From the NCBI RefSeq assembly GCF_014281965.1, contig NZ_JACFTB010000006.1, positions 304,113 through 368,112 of the forward strand: 64,000 nucleotides of DNA, in the 5' to 3' direction. The position numbers and the translations under genes were made by a program. A model generated the notes under the pieces. The model searched no databases, was not told where the DNA came from, and saw only the letters and a list, made by a program, of their open reading frames with translations. Numbering within the stretch: the first letter of the stretch is position 1; every line of letters begins with the position of its first letter. The DNA is from Rhodococcus sp. BP22 (GTDB taxonomy: Bacteria > Actinomycetota > Actinomycetes > Mycobacteriales > Mycobacteriaceae). Below are positions 63,603 through 64,000 of this stretch, in pieces.

Positions 63603-64000
63603 GGCTCCAAGGGAAAACGGCAATCATCACGGGCGGCGCAGGCGGCATCGGCCGCGCGATCACCACCGTCTTCGCCCGCGAAGGTGCCAATGTGTTCTTC
63701 GTCGACATCGACGAAGAAAAGGGAGCCGCACTCAGTGCCGAGCTGGGCCCGAAAGCCGAATTCCTGTGCATCGACATCTCACTTCCCGACTCGGCACAGA
63801 CGATCTGCGACGCTGCAGTCACCGCCTTCGGATCCGTCGATGTGCTGGTAAACAACGCTCACGCGTCACGGCAGGCACTGCTTGTCGATACGACGAGTGA
63901 GATGTTCGATCTGTCGTTCAACACCGGCTTCTACCCCACGGTGCACCTCATGCAGGCCTGCTACCCCCACCTGAAAGCCTCCTCCGGATCGGTGATCAAC
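63599..64000 (+). CDS. SDR family oxidoreductase, 5' part only
   Basis: ATG 63599 overlaps the preceding stop by 4 bp, and the frame is open for 134 codons to the window end. The cofactor motif TGGAGGIGRAIT is at residues 11-22 and NNAHAS replaces the usual NNAG. The active-site YxxxK lies beyond the edge. It continues the steroid operon; its substrate is unknown. Confidence 0.85.
   Translation, partial: MRLQGKTAIITGGAGGIGRAITTVFAREGANVFFVDIDEEKGAALSAELGPKAEFLCIDISLPDSAQTICDAAVTAFGSVDVLVNNAHASRQALLVDTTSEMFDLSFNTGFYPTVHLMQACYPHLKASSGSVIN

Overview
The window looks like chromosomal DNA of a mycolic-acid-containing actinobacterium, most probably Rhodococcus or a close relative. It is GC-rich throughout, GTG starts are common, and genes often overlap by 4 bp (ATGA). 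It carries homologues of mycobacterial echA6, ctpE and the Rv0909/Rv0910 pair together with a large set of steroid-degradation genes of rhodococcal type. No tRNA, rRNA, CRISPR array, insertion sequence or prophage gene was recognised. No gene-free stretch reaches 300 bases; the longest are about 230 bases, at 18035-18263 and 48882-49113. Homology statements come from recalled family sequences, not from a search.

Left part (1-26.9 kb), housekeeping and transport. It holds a truncated VWA/solute-binding protein, an Rv0910-like SRPBCC protein, and two SSS-family monocarboxylate-type permeases, each with a small membrane partner, next to a LytS/LytTR two-component system. Then come a YjbR protein, a secreted lipase, a CPA1 Na+/H+ antiporter, an MT0933-type antitoxin, a CtpE-like P-type ATPase and an MBL-fold hydrolase. 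HtpG, an ECF-type sigma factor, an alpha/beta hydrolase, an FHA/HTH protein, a secreted protein, an ammonium transporter and an EchA6-like crotonase follow. The part ends with a flavin monooxygenase-like protein and an operon of a mycofactocin-type SDR, a MoxR ATPase and a VWA protein. Scattered through it, in the same order and orientation as in M. tuberculosis, are the counterparts of Rv0905, Rv0906, Rv0908, Rv0909 and Rv0910.

Right part (27-64 kb), a steroid catabolic island. Side-chain genes: three acyl-CoA synthetases, a FadE34-like fused acyl-CoA dehydrogenase, MaoC hydratases, Hsd4A-like and other SDRs, a FadA5-like thiolase, and an igr-like operon (ChsE2, ChsH2, ChsE1, ChsH1, Ltp2, MaoC). 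Ring A/B genes: two KstD-type dehydrogenases, KshA with KshB, and HsaA, HsaB, HsaC and HsaD plus a second HsaA-like oxygenase. Ring C/D gene: FadD3, behind an operator matching the KstR2 consensus. Regulators: a KstR-like TetR protein and an IclR protein.

There is no sterol side-chain P450 and no Mce4 importer in the window. There is an NTF2/SnoaL-fold protein with the Tyr/Asp/His pattern of bile-acid 7-alpha-dehydratases, beside an F420-type oxidoreductase. Together these suggest, as inference, that the island degrades steroids already bearing a carboxylated side chain and extra hydroxyls, such as bile acids, rather than cholesterol itself. Points that seem new are a 39-residue ORF coupled to a CoA ligase, a small CxxC protein coupled to KshA, and a shared operator-like motif at island promoters.
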